64,000 nt of DNA from Rotaria macrura. Its lineage: Eukaryota; Rotifera; Eurotatoria; Philodinida; Philodinidae. Position numbers and translations under genes: made by a program. The notes under the pieces were generated by a model. The model searched no databases. It was given only the letters and a program-made list of their open reading frames with translations, and was not told the DNA's origin. Position 1 is the first letter of the stretch; every line of letters begins with the position of its first letter. Location of the stretch: contig OENT01000064.1 in assembly GCA_900239685.1 (NCBI GenBank), forward strand, positions 124,001 to 188,000, in the 5' to 3' direction. Below are positions 1 through 13,229 of this stretch, piece by piece.

Positions 1-3000
1 ATAAAAATGAAATTTGTTAATAAAAACTGCTAGCAAACCTGTGAGTTTCTTGATGATGGTCCTGACTACAATCTGTTCTAATTTTACTTCTTTCATCCAT
101 CAGTTGAAAACAAGTAGGAAGAAAAGGTATGACAAGATGTTTTGTTTTTTTAAATTTGTGAAAGAACACTCAAAAGCATTGGAATACTACTTTTGTTTGT
201 GTAGATTTCCGTCAATGAATTCACGACATTTTAGAACATAGACATACTTTGTATACGTGACAGTACACATGCATTCGCTTCTAAACAATATATAAAAAGT
301 CGCAGTATCGCGAAATATTTCAACTGCATACAGTTTAAAATAGATAGAGGTCGCTTTCCCGATCGGATAGAAAGAGGGTTTTGGCTTGTTGACGTGCGAA
401 TTCATTCAAGTTTAATACGTAGAGTTGGATTTGAATTTATTACAAGATTGCTTGTTAAATATCAATCAATGGATTCAATCTGATAGATTTAATCAGTATA
501 TTCAAAATATCGCACTTAAAATTTCAATTAAAAGAAATTCCTCCTCCCAAGATGCAATTAAGAATCGAACATGTCAGTTGAGCTCTGCTACTTAGTATAT
601 GCGAACATTTTATATTCGTCAAAATCGATAGAAATCATTAAAACTGTTTACAGTCATACTAAATGTAAGTTGGATACATAACGATTTTTAGTCTTTCTTT
701 TGTATTCTTCTGTTCTTTTTTATTCAATTACGGCTACATCGCTAGTTTTAACGTTGAGATCAAATAAATCTGCAACTAATTACTTTCTGTCTGACAAGTT
801 GAATCATAGTAATACTTAATAATAAAAATACACCTTCCGGTTGTTTCTCGTATGAACCAATGATGAATCCCAGTGTCTAGCTTCCATCTACAAGTTTCAA
901 ACTTTGTTCTGAGTTGCTCACACAACTAGTGATGATTCATGTTCGCTATAAGTTTTCATCCTTTCTTTACTTAAAGTAGATCATTTATCCTTTTCGGGTT
1001 GAATATGGAATGCAAGTTGCTTTTTCGACCTTCAGCAAGACCGAATTAAGTTGAACATATTCTATGGAAATAATTGATCGAAAATGCAGAAAAAGATCTA
1101 TAAAAAAAACTTTTAGTCATGGTCGTCTTATAAGATATGTCGAGTCAACTGGCATAGTTCGAAGATTATGAAAGAATTGTTTTTCGATTGCGTGCACCAC
1201 GAAGAGTCTAAGACTAAGCCATTATATTTTTTGTATTGAGGATGTCAATCGTTTAACTTTAGTTTTGACTAGCATCCGTACTACCATGATTAGTCATAGT
1301 TTTCTAGGTTGACAATATCAGATAGCTGTCGATGTTTCATTCTCATCTGAAACTGTACACTATCATCATATGCTACAGAAATAAGAAAGAGTAAACCGTT
1401 TAGTACTTGTAGCTGTTTTATTTAATTTTCAACGACATGTACAAATGAGAGTTTTAACGAAAAAACAACGAGAACAAACCTCTGTATTGTTTCTTCATAC
1501 GAGGGGAGATCACACTACTATTGCCGATATAGAATTCATCGCTGAAAAGTGCACTTCAATTGGTATATTTTTAGTATCAATAGCATCACAAATAGTCTTA
1601 TGTACGTACATTATCGATAGTTACACAGTCATTTCTGAGAAAATAATGCATTTATTTGAGCTTTGAAATCAATGTTGAATAGAATACATGAAGCTCTTGC
1701 AACATAAATTAAGAGAATACGAAAAACAATGTTACATGAGTTTGTAGCATTTCTTATTGTGTTAATTTAATATTAATATGAATTATTGTATCATTTATTA
1801 TGAACACTGAAAACAAGAGTGGACCGAATATACGATATGTAAAGCAATATAACGATGTCTCCAAGAGATTGGATTAAATCTGGTCTTAGACTATTCGATG
1901 AATTTTTTGAACATTTTTTCATTTTATTACATGTGCTGAAATAACAATAGAACCTAGATTTTTTAAGTAATACTTAAAATTAATAATCAAACAATGAACT
2001 AGATCAAAAACCAATACTAGATTGTGTCCCGATGTTCTTGATAATTCTAACTGTTACAATAGATTTAAAACCTTGTACTCTGTGGAAATAAAAAGGATGC
2101 TCGATGAAAAACTTAACATGCATTCTAAGCAATTAAATGATAACGCATGCAGATCTCAGCTGTATGTTCATTCTAAGAAGAACACGATTCAGAAGTTTTT
2201 GTTTGAATTACGCATTTTTCTCTTAGATCGCCCCTATCGAAGGTAAGTTTTTCGGTTTTTCAGAGTGTTAAAACGCAAGCGGCAATAAGATGCGTTATTT
2301 GTATTTGATTGTTCAAAATGTTTGAAAGTAGAAGAATTTTGTATGGTAGTTAATAAATGAAAAACTTGCATTTCCACGTAATTTCAGATAGTAATTCTTG
2401 CAAGAATGATCTACAAAAGCTTGATATCTCGGTTAAATTTCAGGATCAGCTCAAGAGCTTTGAAGATTACTCTACTTGTGAACTGAGACATAGTATTATC
2501 ACATGAATATAAATCTGATGAATCACTTTGCAATGTTTCATTTTTAATATATATAAATCCCTAGATTTATCTCGTCGCTGCTTTGAAAAAACATTATATA
2601 CAATAGTTAGCATAGTTGAGATCCCTGCTAGTTTTTGCTTATTGTAATGAATTTTCTAAAATTGCAACATACATTAAAACTAACTCTTGCAGCGAAAAAA
2701 AGGACATGATTAATTCAACCTGCTACGAAACAAACGATGAATAGTCGATTAAAAATAGATTCTTATTAAGATTTACAACACTAGATTACAATGCATTCAT
2801 GATTATGAATAAAATTGATGCTCTTCTTCTTCCTTGTTCCGTTTCTGTCTCATGTTCATCTATTATCGTTTTGATATCTGATGTAAATCAATGGATAGAT
2901 TGGAACTGTAGAATATGAATTGCGATTAGGAAACTAAAGTATTTACTATAGATTCTCGTGTCTTTCATCGAAATCGTGAAGTAAATAAAATGATGAATTC

Positions 3001-3350
3001 TTCTTCGAATTAGTGTTACAAATGAAACATGACGAATATTATACTCAATCAATAGAGAGTCAAGTATTGATACAATAATTCAAATTTAAATCACATATAA
3101 TTAAAAAAAGTATATCCATTCAGCAACGAACAAAGAAACAATATTAATTAACATTCGATTTTTTATTAAATGAAAATTTCTACAATAGAAAAAGGTGATT
3201 CATTTGAGAGAGAGCAACTTCATTGGAATCTACACACATTTACAAGTTAACAAGTTTTTTTTTTTCATATTCACGATCTCAGCAGGATTTCAATCTTTAA
3301 AGAGAAGAAAATGTAATCATTATAGTTGGTATTGGTATTGAAACAAAAAA
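1..3350. other. Intergenic, no supported gene
   Basis: AT-rich sequence with stops in all frames. The short ORFs (for example 1445-1666 and 2022-2246) mostly begin at non-ATG codons and resemble no family I know. I see no tRNA-like arm, tandem array or long inverted repeat. Promoter elements of the gene that starts at 3351 may lie here, but none can be assigned. Confidence 0.5.
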
Positions 3351-5286
3351 ATGAAATGTTGTCGGAAGTGGCACTTATTCAGTCGACAACATCGAAGGCA
3401 ACGATGTCGACGACTGAAATCAATTTTTATGGCTAGTTTTGGAATTTTTACTATTTCATTGATTGGATTTTTTCTTTTCATTCGAATTGTAAATCCAGAT
3501 GATTTCAAAACAAAATATTTTGTTACATTTCAATCATCATCAACTAAATGTTATTGTTCGAAATCCTCATTGATAATTTTCGATCATGGTGAATGTTTTT
3601 TTAATGAACGTGTTTGTTATCCAGGATTTATTGGAGATCAATGTGAAATAGAATTAAAAAATGAGGTATATCTTAATATTGTCGACGTCTTAATACTATA
3701 TTTTCTGTCTTTTTAATACCAATATTTGCATCCAATATCGTTGACTCGGAATCAAATTTTTGTTTTACTCAGACTCTTAAGTATTTCATTAGAAATTTAT
3801 TTTTGACTATTTATTATTGAACGGTTGGACTTCAATTGTTTTAAAATAGTATTTCAAAAGAATTCTGCTCTTGTTTTCAATTGAAACTGATAGAAACTCA
3901 GAGTGAGACATAGGTCTTAAAAGAGTTATCTAGAATGATTGTCCTGATTTCTTTCCAATACGGTAGATCACAAGTGTTATTTCCCCATTCAATCTTCCTT
4001 TGCTTCAATACTAGAATTTTCACTATCGAAATGCATAGATATGCTGTAATTATTATAGACAATGAAGTTATCTGAAAATTTCTATGAATATTCATCTATT
4101 TTTCTTGATCACGCTGAAATTCAAGTTTCGATTGATGTTTCTTTTTTTGTGATAAAATTGAAATTAACACTGTTTATTGTTACTTTCAATTCCTTAAGAA
4201 ATTTCTTTCCTAGGAAGCATATATAACGAGTTTCGTACTACTTTCAACAAAGTTCACGGGTGTATGTTTTACTTTTCATCCAAAATTTTTTTAACATCAC
4301 TATTCTGAACTAAAACCAAGAATAATCACCCATACATATATATATATAATGAAATTGTTTTAAAATATTCTGTAAATAGAAAGACTTCTGGAAGCATGAA
4401 AAGAAATTTTTCGTTTCAGAAGTATCGTTCTCATTGTCCGTACGATGTAAATAAAATTCAATGGAATTCTTCTCTAATAAAAGAAACAAAAATTAAATGT
4501 TCGAAATCGAAATTCGCTCAACAAGCATGGAATACGACTTGTTTATTTCTATGTTTTTATCATCGTGTAACGGGTATAATTCAAGTACCATCTATAATTT
4601 GGTCTAAGTCATTGAACAATGAACTTGATTATTGGAAAGAAAGTACGATGATGATTGATGATCGTCTATATGAACATGTTGAAGGTTTTCAAGGTTACAA
4701 AACTGTTCCATTAAAACTTGATTCTATTGTTGAAATTGGCGCTGGTCCATTTACACAAGTACAATATTTGTTAGCACCATTTCGTTCAATTAAACAAATA
4801 ATTCTCATAGAACCAAATGCATTAGAATATATGAAATTGAATAATTGTGCATATCGTGGTGGTCATCTTCGTGGACATCCGATATCATTGATAGCAGAAT
4901 CAATTGAAAACATCATAAGAAAGCGCCGTCAAAATAAAGTTTTATTCAATTCATCGAAATATTATTCGGCATTAATATCGATTAATGTTGTTGAACATGT
5001 TTATGATGCATTAGAATACTTTCGTGGTTTATATGATTTATTAGAAGATAATGGTTTATTGATATTTCATGAACGATGGTATGATTATCCACAACAAGGT
5101 GATTGTGTACTTCTAAATGCTGAACATTTACATCCGATACGAATCACACGATGGATTATAGATAGATTTCTTAATCAATTCGACACAATCTATGTTAATT
5201 TTAATCGAACAAGGCGCCAAAAACTGTCATCTTGCGTTGAAAACGGAATTTATTTTATTGGACGAAAAAAATCGACTTGTCTATGA
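3351..5286 (+). CDS. Type II membrane protein with EGF-like motif and SAM-dependent methyltransferase domain
   Basis: Two exons, 3351-3665 and 4384-5286, joined in phase 0 (donor GTATAT, acceptor AAAG), give 405 residues. The first in-frame ATG at 3351 follows an upstream in-frame TGA at 3339. A basic N-terminus leads into a membrane segment at about residues 25-45, so the rest should lie in the lumen or outside the cell. Residues 67-98 are cysteine-rich and end in a CYPGFIGDQC pattern typical of an EGF-like module. The second exon has methyltransferase motif I (VEIGAGP, about 221-227), an acidic IEPN strand end after it, and INVVEHV and LLEDNGLLIFHERW strands further on, as in class I SAM methyltransferases. 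Fold assignment is fairly sure; the substrate is unknown. The 718-bp intron could hide another exon. Short ORFs on the other strand here are shadows. Confidence 0.7.
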
Positions 5287-5376
5287 GTTGTGTTATTTAT
5301 GTTATGCTTGATTGATTATGTTCGTATAGGTTTTGCTTACGTAGAAAGTACGATAGATTTATTTTAACTTTTAGAC

Positions 5377-5589
5377 ATGTTCTCTTCCAATTCATTCCAT
5401 CCGTCCTATTTACAGCAACAAAATAATTATAATATATCATCATCTGAACATGTAAGTCCACATCAGAATGATAATCCAAACTCAATGACAATGACGGTAT
5501 CAGGTATTCTTCGAACATCAGCTAAACCAATAGGAAATAACATGTGTATGAGTGGAAGTACTTGTTCACCAAGCAGTAATCAACCATAA
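5377..5589 (+). CDS. Orphan small ORF or 3' exon, Ser/Asn-rich
   Basis: A 70-residue ATG ORF directly preceded by a good splice acceptor (TTAACTTTTAG, ending at 5374). Codon use looks like the neighbouring real exons, and the composition is Ser/Asn/Gln/Pro-rich. It lies 90 bp downstream of the methyltransferase stop and converges with SLC35C1. It could be a one-exon gene with a 5' UTR intron or an alternative last exon. A GTAAGT donor-like site at 5453 means it could also be an internal exon. No family is recognised. Confidence 0.3.
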   Translation: MFSSNSFHPSYLQQQNNYNISSSEHVSPHQNDNPNSMTMTVSGILRTSAKPIGNNMCMSGSTCSPSSNQP

Positions 5590-5961
5590 CGAATGTATAT
5601 TTCCAGACTTTTACTTAGTTTCCTCATTATGAAATGAAAAGACCTTTGTTCTTTTATTATTTTTTTAATTTTATTTCAATTAATATTCAAAATCTAAAAG
5701 TGAATAAGATAAATAAATTTCTCTTTCTGTTTTTATCGGATAGAAACAAATGAATCAATACGAGAATAAATGATCACAGTATAATAGCTTAATGTGAATA
5801 AAATAACGAAAACAGAAAACGATTAATTAAAAAAAAAAGAAAAGAGGAAAAAGAAAAAAAGAACTCTTATCTTGTTTTCTTAATAGAAAAAAAAAGCTCA
5901 TCGAGATTCTGTAACAAATCAAAAGTCGTTTGTTGGTATTTTCTTGTTTCGTTGACTTTGA
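5590..5961. other. Short convergent intergenic spacer
   Basis: Spacer between the 3' ends of the + strand ORF and the - strand SLC35C1 gene. It is AT-rich with an A-rich tract at about 5826-5895 (probably untranslated and poly(A)-signal sequence of both genes). No other structure is seen. Confidence 0.5.
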
Positions 5962-8677
5962 TTATTTAGGTAAAGATGAATTATCTTTATCGTTTGTAGT
6001 TTTATTCGCATTATGATTTCGTTTCATTTCTGTTGCTCGCACATGTGCAAACAAACCGGATCCACCGAGAACAAACAAATTTGATAACCACCAAAGCATT
6101 GTCTTTGTCTATGATTGAAAAAGAAAAGCAATGAAATGAAAAATTAACTTCGATAATTTTTCGTGGCTTACTTCTGAATAAACAACAACAGCAAGTAATG
6201 TTTGTACGTAAGATTTAGCTGTACCAGATACATTGTGTGTTAATGGACTTGTCATTTTTATTTGATAACCTGTTACGTAACCCATGGAAAAACCAAGAAA
6301 ACCAGCTACAGTCATTGCAAACCAAAATGGAATATTAAATAATTTTGGATAGGCGAAAACAGTTGGTATTTCACCAAATATAGCCATGAGCGGAAGAAAA
6401 AGAATGCATGCATTAAAATTATTATATAAACATAGACGCCAAACATTTTTATCAACACATGGTAAACATCGAGTGGTATATATGGCATTTAATGCTACAA
6501 ATATACTTGATGCTACGCCACAAAATGCACCAAATACTGAGAGAGTACCTAAAAAGAATAAAATGAATTTCGTTCCATTGTCGTATATGTTTTTACTTTA
6601 GATGATCTTAACATATCAAACGAATGAGTAAATAGGATAGTTCATTGAATCAAATAGCATATTATTTTCTAGATCAGATACTCGTTGAATATGATTTCTA
6701 TTTGAGTGCATAAAAAGAAAACCTTGGCACAGTACGTTGCAGATGACTGAATACAATACATTGTAACGATTATTTTCAAGCACAAGAAAATGTTTTTAGA
6801 GTACACTTAATTATTTGTGATCGGTTTTTATTTCATGATGAAAATTTACAATAACGAATTATAGTTCATATTACAACATGACACTATCTATACCACATAT
6901 CTGTACATGTGTGTATAGTCTACTCATATAATGTCGCAATTGTCAAAGATGATATCATTCTCTAGGCTTTCGTTATAATGAAACTTGAATATTTATTAGT
7001 TGTATCGTCTTTAAATACTGAAAAACAACAGAAAGAATACTTTTCAAATTTGATTTTTACGAGTAATCGAAGACTAACCGAAGTTTATATATAGATCGAT
7101 GAGAAATGAATGATACTATTGTCATTTCAACAAAACATCACATTATTATCATGTGCAAATATTATTTTCATTAATCATGAAGTGCAGGGATTTAATATAT
7201 ATTTTATAATCAATGATTATCTTACCTAATGCATTTTCTTGATCGATACCCAAAAAAAATCCAGCAATAATCATACAACAACAAACCAAAGCTCTATACG
7301 ATGTTTTATCACCAAGCATAAAATACGTGAAAATCTATCATAAGAAACAAAAACTTCAATCTAAAATATATTTGCAAGTTATACATCTATGTACGTACGA
7401 CATTAGCAACGGTCGTCAATGATCGACCAACCATATAGAATGATACAGTCAAGTGTTTCAAAGTTAAATTGTTAAATATTATCATAGCAACGAACATAAC
7501 TGACAATGGTAGTACCTATGAGAAGATATTTTTTTAGGTAGTTTTTTTTGTTGTTCGATTCTCTTAAAAATAAACGACACTAACATCACGTGCAATTTTA
7601 AGATCAATTTTAAATGTTGGGAATGATGAAAAAGCTGATATCTTTTTATTTAAATTTCCAAGTATGGCACAAATACCAACGGTCACAACACATTGATACC
7701 ATGTTATAAATAGTGGTGCATCTAACTACAAATAATAATTGATCATAAACACATCAATCAAGAAAAATAAATATAGTTTTACTTTCACATCGTTTGAACT
7801 TAGTAAATACTTATTGAGAAATACCATAGAAATCGAAATGACCCTAAATTTAAAATTAAAAATCTTTCCAGATAAATATAATCTAGTTAGAAATTCTAAT
7901 ATATTGAATTCTGTTCAATTTCACGTCTCAAACATTCATCAGATCTCCATCGATCAAGTTAAAAATCTCAGTTAGACAGTCTTAGTTTCATCTACGAGAT
8001 AAAATTTTGTTTTCATCTAAACATGTGAACATTGAAAAGACGATCATTTCTTGAATGGAATAATAACGGAGAACAAGTTTCTGTCCACTTCAAGCATCAT
8101 CACAGTAAATTCACATGTTTTGAATGAAAAAGAAATGTTTCTTTCATATTCTTTAGTTGTTAATCAATGAAAATTCCTCTTGCACTTCTCTAACCGTGAT
8201 AGGTAATGTTACCTACCATTACCTTTATGAAATTTCTTTCAAAACTAATGATCATGATTCATTTTTTGTCTCTAAGCCTTATCTCACGATCTAAGAAGAT
8301 CGTCACAATATTCTCCTATCATTTTATGAATCTAGTTCTATAAAAACTGAGTCTATGAATGATTAGAAATATTATTGTTTCTCCAACGACCGTTGAGAAT
8401 CGAAATACGAGAGATGACTTTTTACGAAGAAAAAGTTTAATGCTTTATTTTTTTCAAGCAACTAATTGACGACAGAACATAAGCCATGAAATCGAATTCC
8501 TTCATACCAATAGATTGCAACAGCAAATGCTATCTGCAAATAACGTTGTTTCAGTGAATCGTCATTTGTCGTATTTGTTGGGGATAAAGTTTGTGATGAT
8601 GAAGGTTCTTTAACTGGTATTGCCACATCGTTCTGATCAGTAGAATTATTCAGTAATGCGTAGGAATTATTACTCAT
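5962..8677 (-). CDS. SLC35C1: GDP-fucose transporter (SLC35C1)
   Basis: Golgi antiporter that imports GDP-fucose for lumenal fucosyltransferases. Seven exons on the minus strand: 8677-8508, 7843-7783, 7725-7585, 7515-7399, 7334-7226, 6548-6172 and 6108-5962. They join in frame to 373 residues, against about 364 in the human protein. Conserved stretches seen in order are [10 protein letters not shown], a WYQC strand, [60 protein letters not shown] and a WWLSN...GGS last helix, which together identify the family and the SLC35C1 subfamily. The tail is Lys/Asn/Asp-rich, as in homologues. Exon 2 is only 61 nt and lies in a region that otherwise looks non-coding. Introns 1 and 5 are about 0.67 kb, the other four 50-90 bp. 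The start ATG at 8677 gives an N-terminus of about 45 polar residues before helix 1. Identification is very sure. Confidence 0.93.
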
Positions 8678-10153
8678 TTCTTTTGTATAAAATCTAGAAA
8701 ATAAGAAAACAAAAATATTTTCTATCACTTATTGCATTATGATTATTATAAAGATCGTCGAAACAAATAGAAATAATCTATCTGATTCAACTAGATAGAA
8801 GTCTTTGTGATATGGTTTGACGCAAATAAATATGAATTTTACTATTACCGATCATAATTGAGCTTTAAATAAACATGAACGAAAGATATGATGCACATGT
8901 TCAACATTTTTTAACAGAAAATTTTTCTAAAATTTATACTTATCTACACATGCCAATTAAATCAATTGTTTGATAAGTTATACGTTAAGTCAAATAAAAT
9001 CATTTTCAGGTGATCCAAATATCCTAGAGAATAGTCAGGCAGATTTTTCTTTCCAACTGTTTGTTTGAACACTTTAGATAACAAATAAATCGTTCATAAA
9101 TATCACTAACAATGAAAAATATATTTGATATCTTCATTTCTGAAAATGTATTTTCTTTTGAAGTATTCGAAGAAGAATTTCTGAATGACAATTAGAAATT
9201 AATTATCCTAAATACTAGTAGAATAGTGTAGAGTACAGGAGAGAAAAAAACGGCATCTGTGATTTATTCACTATTATACAAAAACAAAACGCATTATTCT
9301 ACGTGAAAATTAATAATAACCTGAACAGTATAAATCGTCACTATTATGTCTCCATTTTACCGTCATGCAATAGAAGAGTGAAGATCATCATCGCATAGAA
9401 AATATGATGCGTTGCTAGTAAATCAAAATCAATAACACATAATTTGGTTTTGTCATCGCTGTCTTCTTTATCAGAATGGTTACATTCAAATGCGATCGTT
9501 CTTCAACTGAAGTTAATAGTTTAGTTTATGTAAAGTTTTACACGTCATCATAAATTGAACGCGACGAGTGTCCATGATATCTGTCGAATGTATACGGTTG
9601 GTTTAAATTTGTTGTTTCACATGTAATTAAAACAGGAGTGAGCTATGTCGACTTTGAGAAATTCATTTAATGATTAAAAATATATTTACTGATTAGACAA
9701 GATTTCATTCGTCTACATAAAGATATTTACCGGGTACTTCACTCATTCCGACTGACATAAATATGCTCGATTGATTTGTCATGCAATTGCATATGATATC
9801 AATTAAAAGACGTTTTTCAATCATGATTTCTTGAAAATGAACAGTTACCATCAACGAGCATCCATGACATTTCATTTGTTTCAGTCTATTATAAATAATG
9901 TCCCATATTGCTGAACGACATTCTCACTATTCACGATTTAAATTTTGTTATAAACTTTTTCTTGATAGTAGTCGATCGGTACATGAGCAGAACTTTTGCC
10001 TCTAGTAATGCATAGCATTTTTAATAACGAAAATACTTGATCATCGCCAATTTTTAAATCAGCCGCTGGTTTTTATTCTATTATAAACACTCGTGTTTTG
10101 ATCTCTCAACTAGAAAACCACAATAATCGATATTTGTTAATACGAATATAATA
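8678..10153. other. Intergenic, nothing recognised
   Basis: Upstream of SLC35C1, so it probably contains its promoter. It is AT-rich, with stops in all frames and no repeat or RNA gene that I can see. Confidence 0.4.
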
Positions 10154-11088
10154 ATGCAGTCATATCACGAATCGTATCTTGTTGGTGAATCCAATTATGA
10201 TGGTAATATTGATTTATTAATAATCATCGATGACAGTTGTATCTCTTAGTTTTTATTTGATTTCTATGCGCATATATAAATAATCCCATTAATCTTTGTC
10301 AAAATAAAATCGATATTGTCACTAGATTCTGGTTATGAAGAAGAAGGAAAATAAAGCAATCTGAAAAATAAAACAAAAGTTAGTTCCTTCCCATTCAAGG
10401 ATAATGTCAGCATGTTGATTGATTCATCGAAGAAAAAAAATGATAATAAATCAATATTTAGCCATGAAAAATCATCGGATTTAGTAAACGTTCTTTGATC
10501 GATTGTGACATTAAAGTAAGCTGAGTTTCTACAGCTGATTCTTTTTACTCAAAAAAACAAACAACAACAAATGCATTTGTGGTTTCTCAGTCTAATGATA
10601 CATTGAATTCTATCTCTAACCAATCCATTGCCACTTTGAATTATCTATCATTATTCCATTCAAATAATGATTAAAAAGCTTCTTCATTTAAAATACCATC
10701 AGCTACATCATGAATACAAGCTGTTACACGGGTTACATTTACCAAACATTAAGATGTACTAATATAAATACAACATCGAATGTAAACGAGTAAAAACAAA
10801 TATAATGTTGTGAACAATGATTGAATCAGTCTTTCTCTTCTTCATCTCAACAATTTATTGTTGACCAGCATTATTCTTTTGTTTGAAAGTTAAATTTAAT
10901 CAATGTATTCATCTCTACTCCAACAGTATTTATCAAATATAAATACAGAAATAGTATATATGAATCTATGTATTCGTGAGAATTTCAAATCGAAAGAAAG
11001 ATATATTGGTCAACAAAAACAAATTGAATATTGTAGAAGGATTCGATTATTTTATATTATTTTCTATAAACAAACCTCAATACAATAA
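10154..11088 (+). pseudogene. Probable decayed gene of unknown family
   Basis: A start-like exon (10154-10202: ATG, 16 codons, then GTAATA donor) joins in phase to an acceptor at 10325. The frame then reads a polar, coding-like sequence but meets TAA at 10352 and TGA at 10496. A second coding-like frame begins near an acceptor-like site at 10534 and continues through TAA (10672) and TGA, with Ser/Thr/Asn-rich residues between the stops. A third open piece, 10903-11088, starts with ATG and includes a basic, aromatic stretch (IGQQKQIEYCRRIRLFY). Several consecutive pieces with coding-like residues broken by isolated stops suggest a dead or dying gene. It could instead be a 25-codon functional peptide followed by untranslated sequence. 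The family is not recognised. Confidence 0.4.
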
Positions 11089-11093
11089 TTCAA

Positions 11094-11117
11094 CATATAT
11101 ATATATATATATATATA
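11094..11117. repeat. (AT)n microsatellite
   Basis: About 12 uninterrupted AT units, just after the stop of the last piece of the decayed gene. Confidence 0.9.
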
Positions 11118-13229
11118 TTTCAAGAATATTCTCCTGAATGTTTAATCAACTTAAGGCTTGAAAAGTAGATTTAAAAATAAATGATATCCGTTAAAATGAA
11201 TGTTAACATTTTTGACTTTGTATTTAATCGTCTTAGCTCATGTTCAATACTAAATCATTATCAATCAATGCTATTGTCGAATGTACGCAAAACGTGTTGC
11301 ACTTGTTGGATTCACACGAGTTCACTCAACTTTAAATTCAATACTGTTGATTCGATGGGAAAAGAAAGTTCTTTGTTTTTTACCATAAATATACAATGAA
11401 TCGATGTAGATGTTATTGAGTTTGTATTTGAGCATTCAAATCTGTACTGAGTAATCAATGAACATAACTTAAATGTAAATGAATAGCATCTATTAATATC
11501 ATCTAGGTGATTGCTTTCTGTACCACATATCGTTCATGAATTGATATTACTCATGAGCTGTTCGTTGAGAGAACTTTGCGAACTAGAAATGTAAAATAAT
11601 CAGTAATAGTGCTGCGTTCGAACGATGAAAAATTCAATAGAACACTAAAAGTATTTCGTTTTGCTTCTAGAGAACAATTTTTCTGCTCATTTTAGAAAAA
11701 AATGTGAAAATGAAAATCAGAACAATCTCACTGTTGAAGAATATGTAGGGATTGTTCACTTCTACCATTCGGAATTTTTTATGTAAAATAGTGTCAAAAT
11801 CTCAATAACATTAGATGACATTATTTATTTTATTTGCCTATGTACCCATTGGTTCACTTTTAATATGCTCGAAAATACTGTGATTCTTAATATTTATCAG
11901 TCCGTTTCGTACAGTTAGTGTTTCCTCAAAAAAAAGCCTCTTTTATGAATGATAGAAATTCCCTATATCATTTAGTCATTATAGGATTTTTCAATTTGCA
12001 ATATTCATAGACTTTGATTTTCAACAGTTACTATTTCAAAATTCGATTGTCAATCAATAGAGCACATAACTGAATGTAACAGCTGAAAACATGACTCTAT
12101 GATGATAATTCTCAACAAATATTTAAACTCTAGATAAATTTGTAGATTCTATTAAAACATGAAGATAAAAAATGATTTTCTATATCGCTTCGAAGCCAAA
12201 AACGCGAGGGAGAACAGTGGATCCCGGTATTCTCAGTATTACCACCGTATCCTGGATAGGAAGATTTCTTACGGATCCTCTTGTCCGGGATACAGAGGAT
12301 ACCGGGATCCAATTTTCCCCCCTTGCTCTGGACGCTTAAAATGTTCAAACCATTAATCAGATACTCATCCGAATAACTCATTATGCCTCTTTTTTTTCAG
12401 TTACTATTAAATAGGTTTCCATGAGAACATTACAAATTCAATGTTGAAGTGTATGTAGTAAGCCTTGAGGGATGAATTCTTTTCTGAGAGGGATGTCCAA
12501 CGGCAGAAATTGTTCGTCTGTCGAGAAAAAACATTATTTACCTTTTTATTTTCCCACGTGCCGACTTTGATGACGAAAGCATTCAGAATGAATTGTTCTG
12601 TATTTCTTCATGAATAAAAATGTGATGCAACAAGTAAAAGCAAATTTTAAACTTTCATTAAAACTTTTTGCTTCTGATTTTTTTGTTTTGGAAACATTTT
12701 ATTTGTCTCTTATCATCAATGCTTCTCTAATTAATTATCCATTGAATATTTTACGTATTTCTTCCATTGATAGTACATATTAATCCATTGATTCCAGTCA
12801 AATAACCCATATGATTGCTGTTGAATCCATAGTAGACGAAATAAGCAATGATTATTCTTCATAAACTCATAAGATTATATTTAACGTCGTTTAAAATAAT
12901 TTGAATGGCAAAATAGTATTGAACAGTCAACTATTGCTTCTGGAACGTTGACGTGCATGACTGCTGTTCGATTTCTAATCATGATTGATGCAGGAGAATC
13001 GACTGTGTTGCATTTGAACATCATATCCATGGATTTCATTGTCAATTATACTCTCGTCTATATGATTTATGTTTTTCGAAATCATACAAATATTTCTTTA
13101 CATGTTCGGCTGTAGATATTATCTAAAAATGTTAAAGCTTAGTCTATAGAATCTTCTATGAAAATACATGCTTAGCTTATTCAAATAGGTGAACAAATAG
13201 TCAAAGAAGGAAAAAAAATGAAAAGAACC
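11118..13229. other. Intergenic, one foldback element, otherwise nothing
   Basis: No gene recognised. It contains the GC-rich inverted repeat at about 12206-12330, listed separately. It lies downstream of the SERAC1-like stop. Confidence 0.45.
12206..12330. mobile_element. GC-rich foldback / MITE-like inverted repeat
   Basis: A 12-base block GGATCCCGGTAT (12219-12230) is repeated exactly as its reverse complement at 12299-12310. The similarity extends with mismatches to about 28-35 bases per arm on both sides. The unit is clearly more GC-rich than its surroundings, and the open frames on both strands here are by-products of the palindrome. This is consistent with a small non-autonomous foldback or MITE element. 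No transposase and no certain target-site duplication were seen. Confidence 0.5.

Noticed and set aside
2022-2246. Plus-strand ORF ending at a good GTAAGT donor
   Set aside because: Non-ATG start, no matching downstream exon and no recognisable family.
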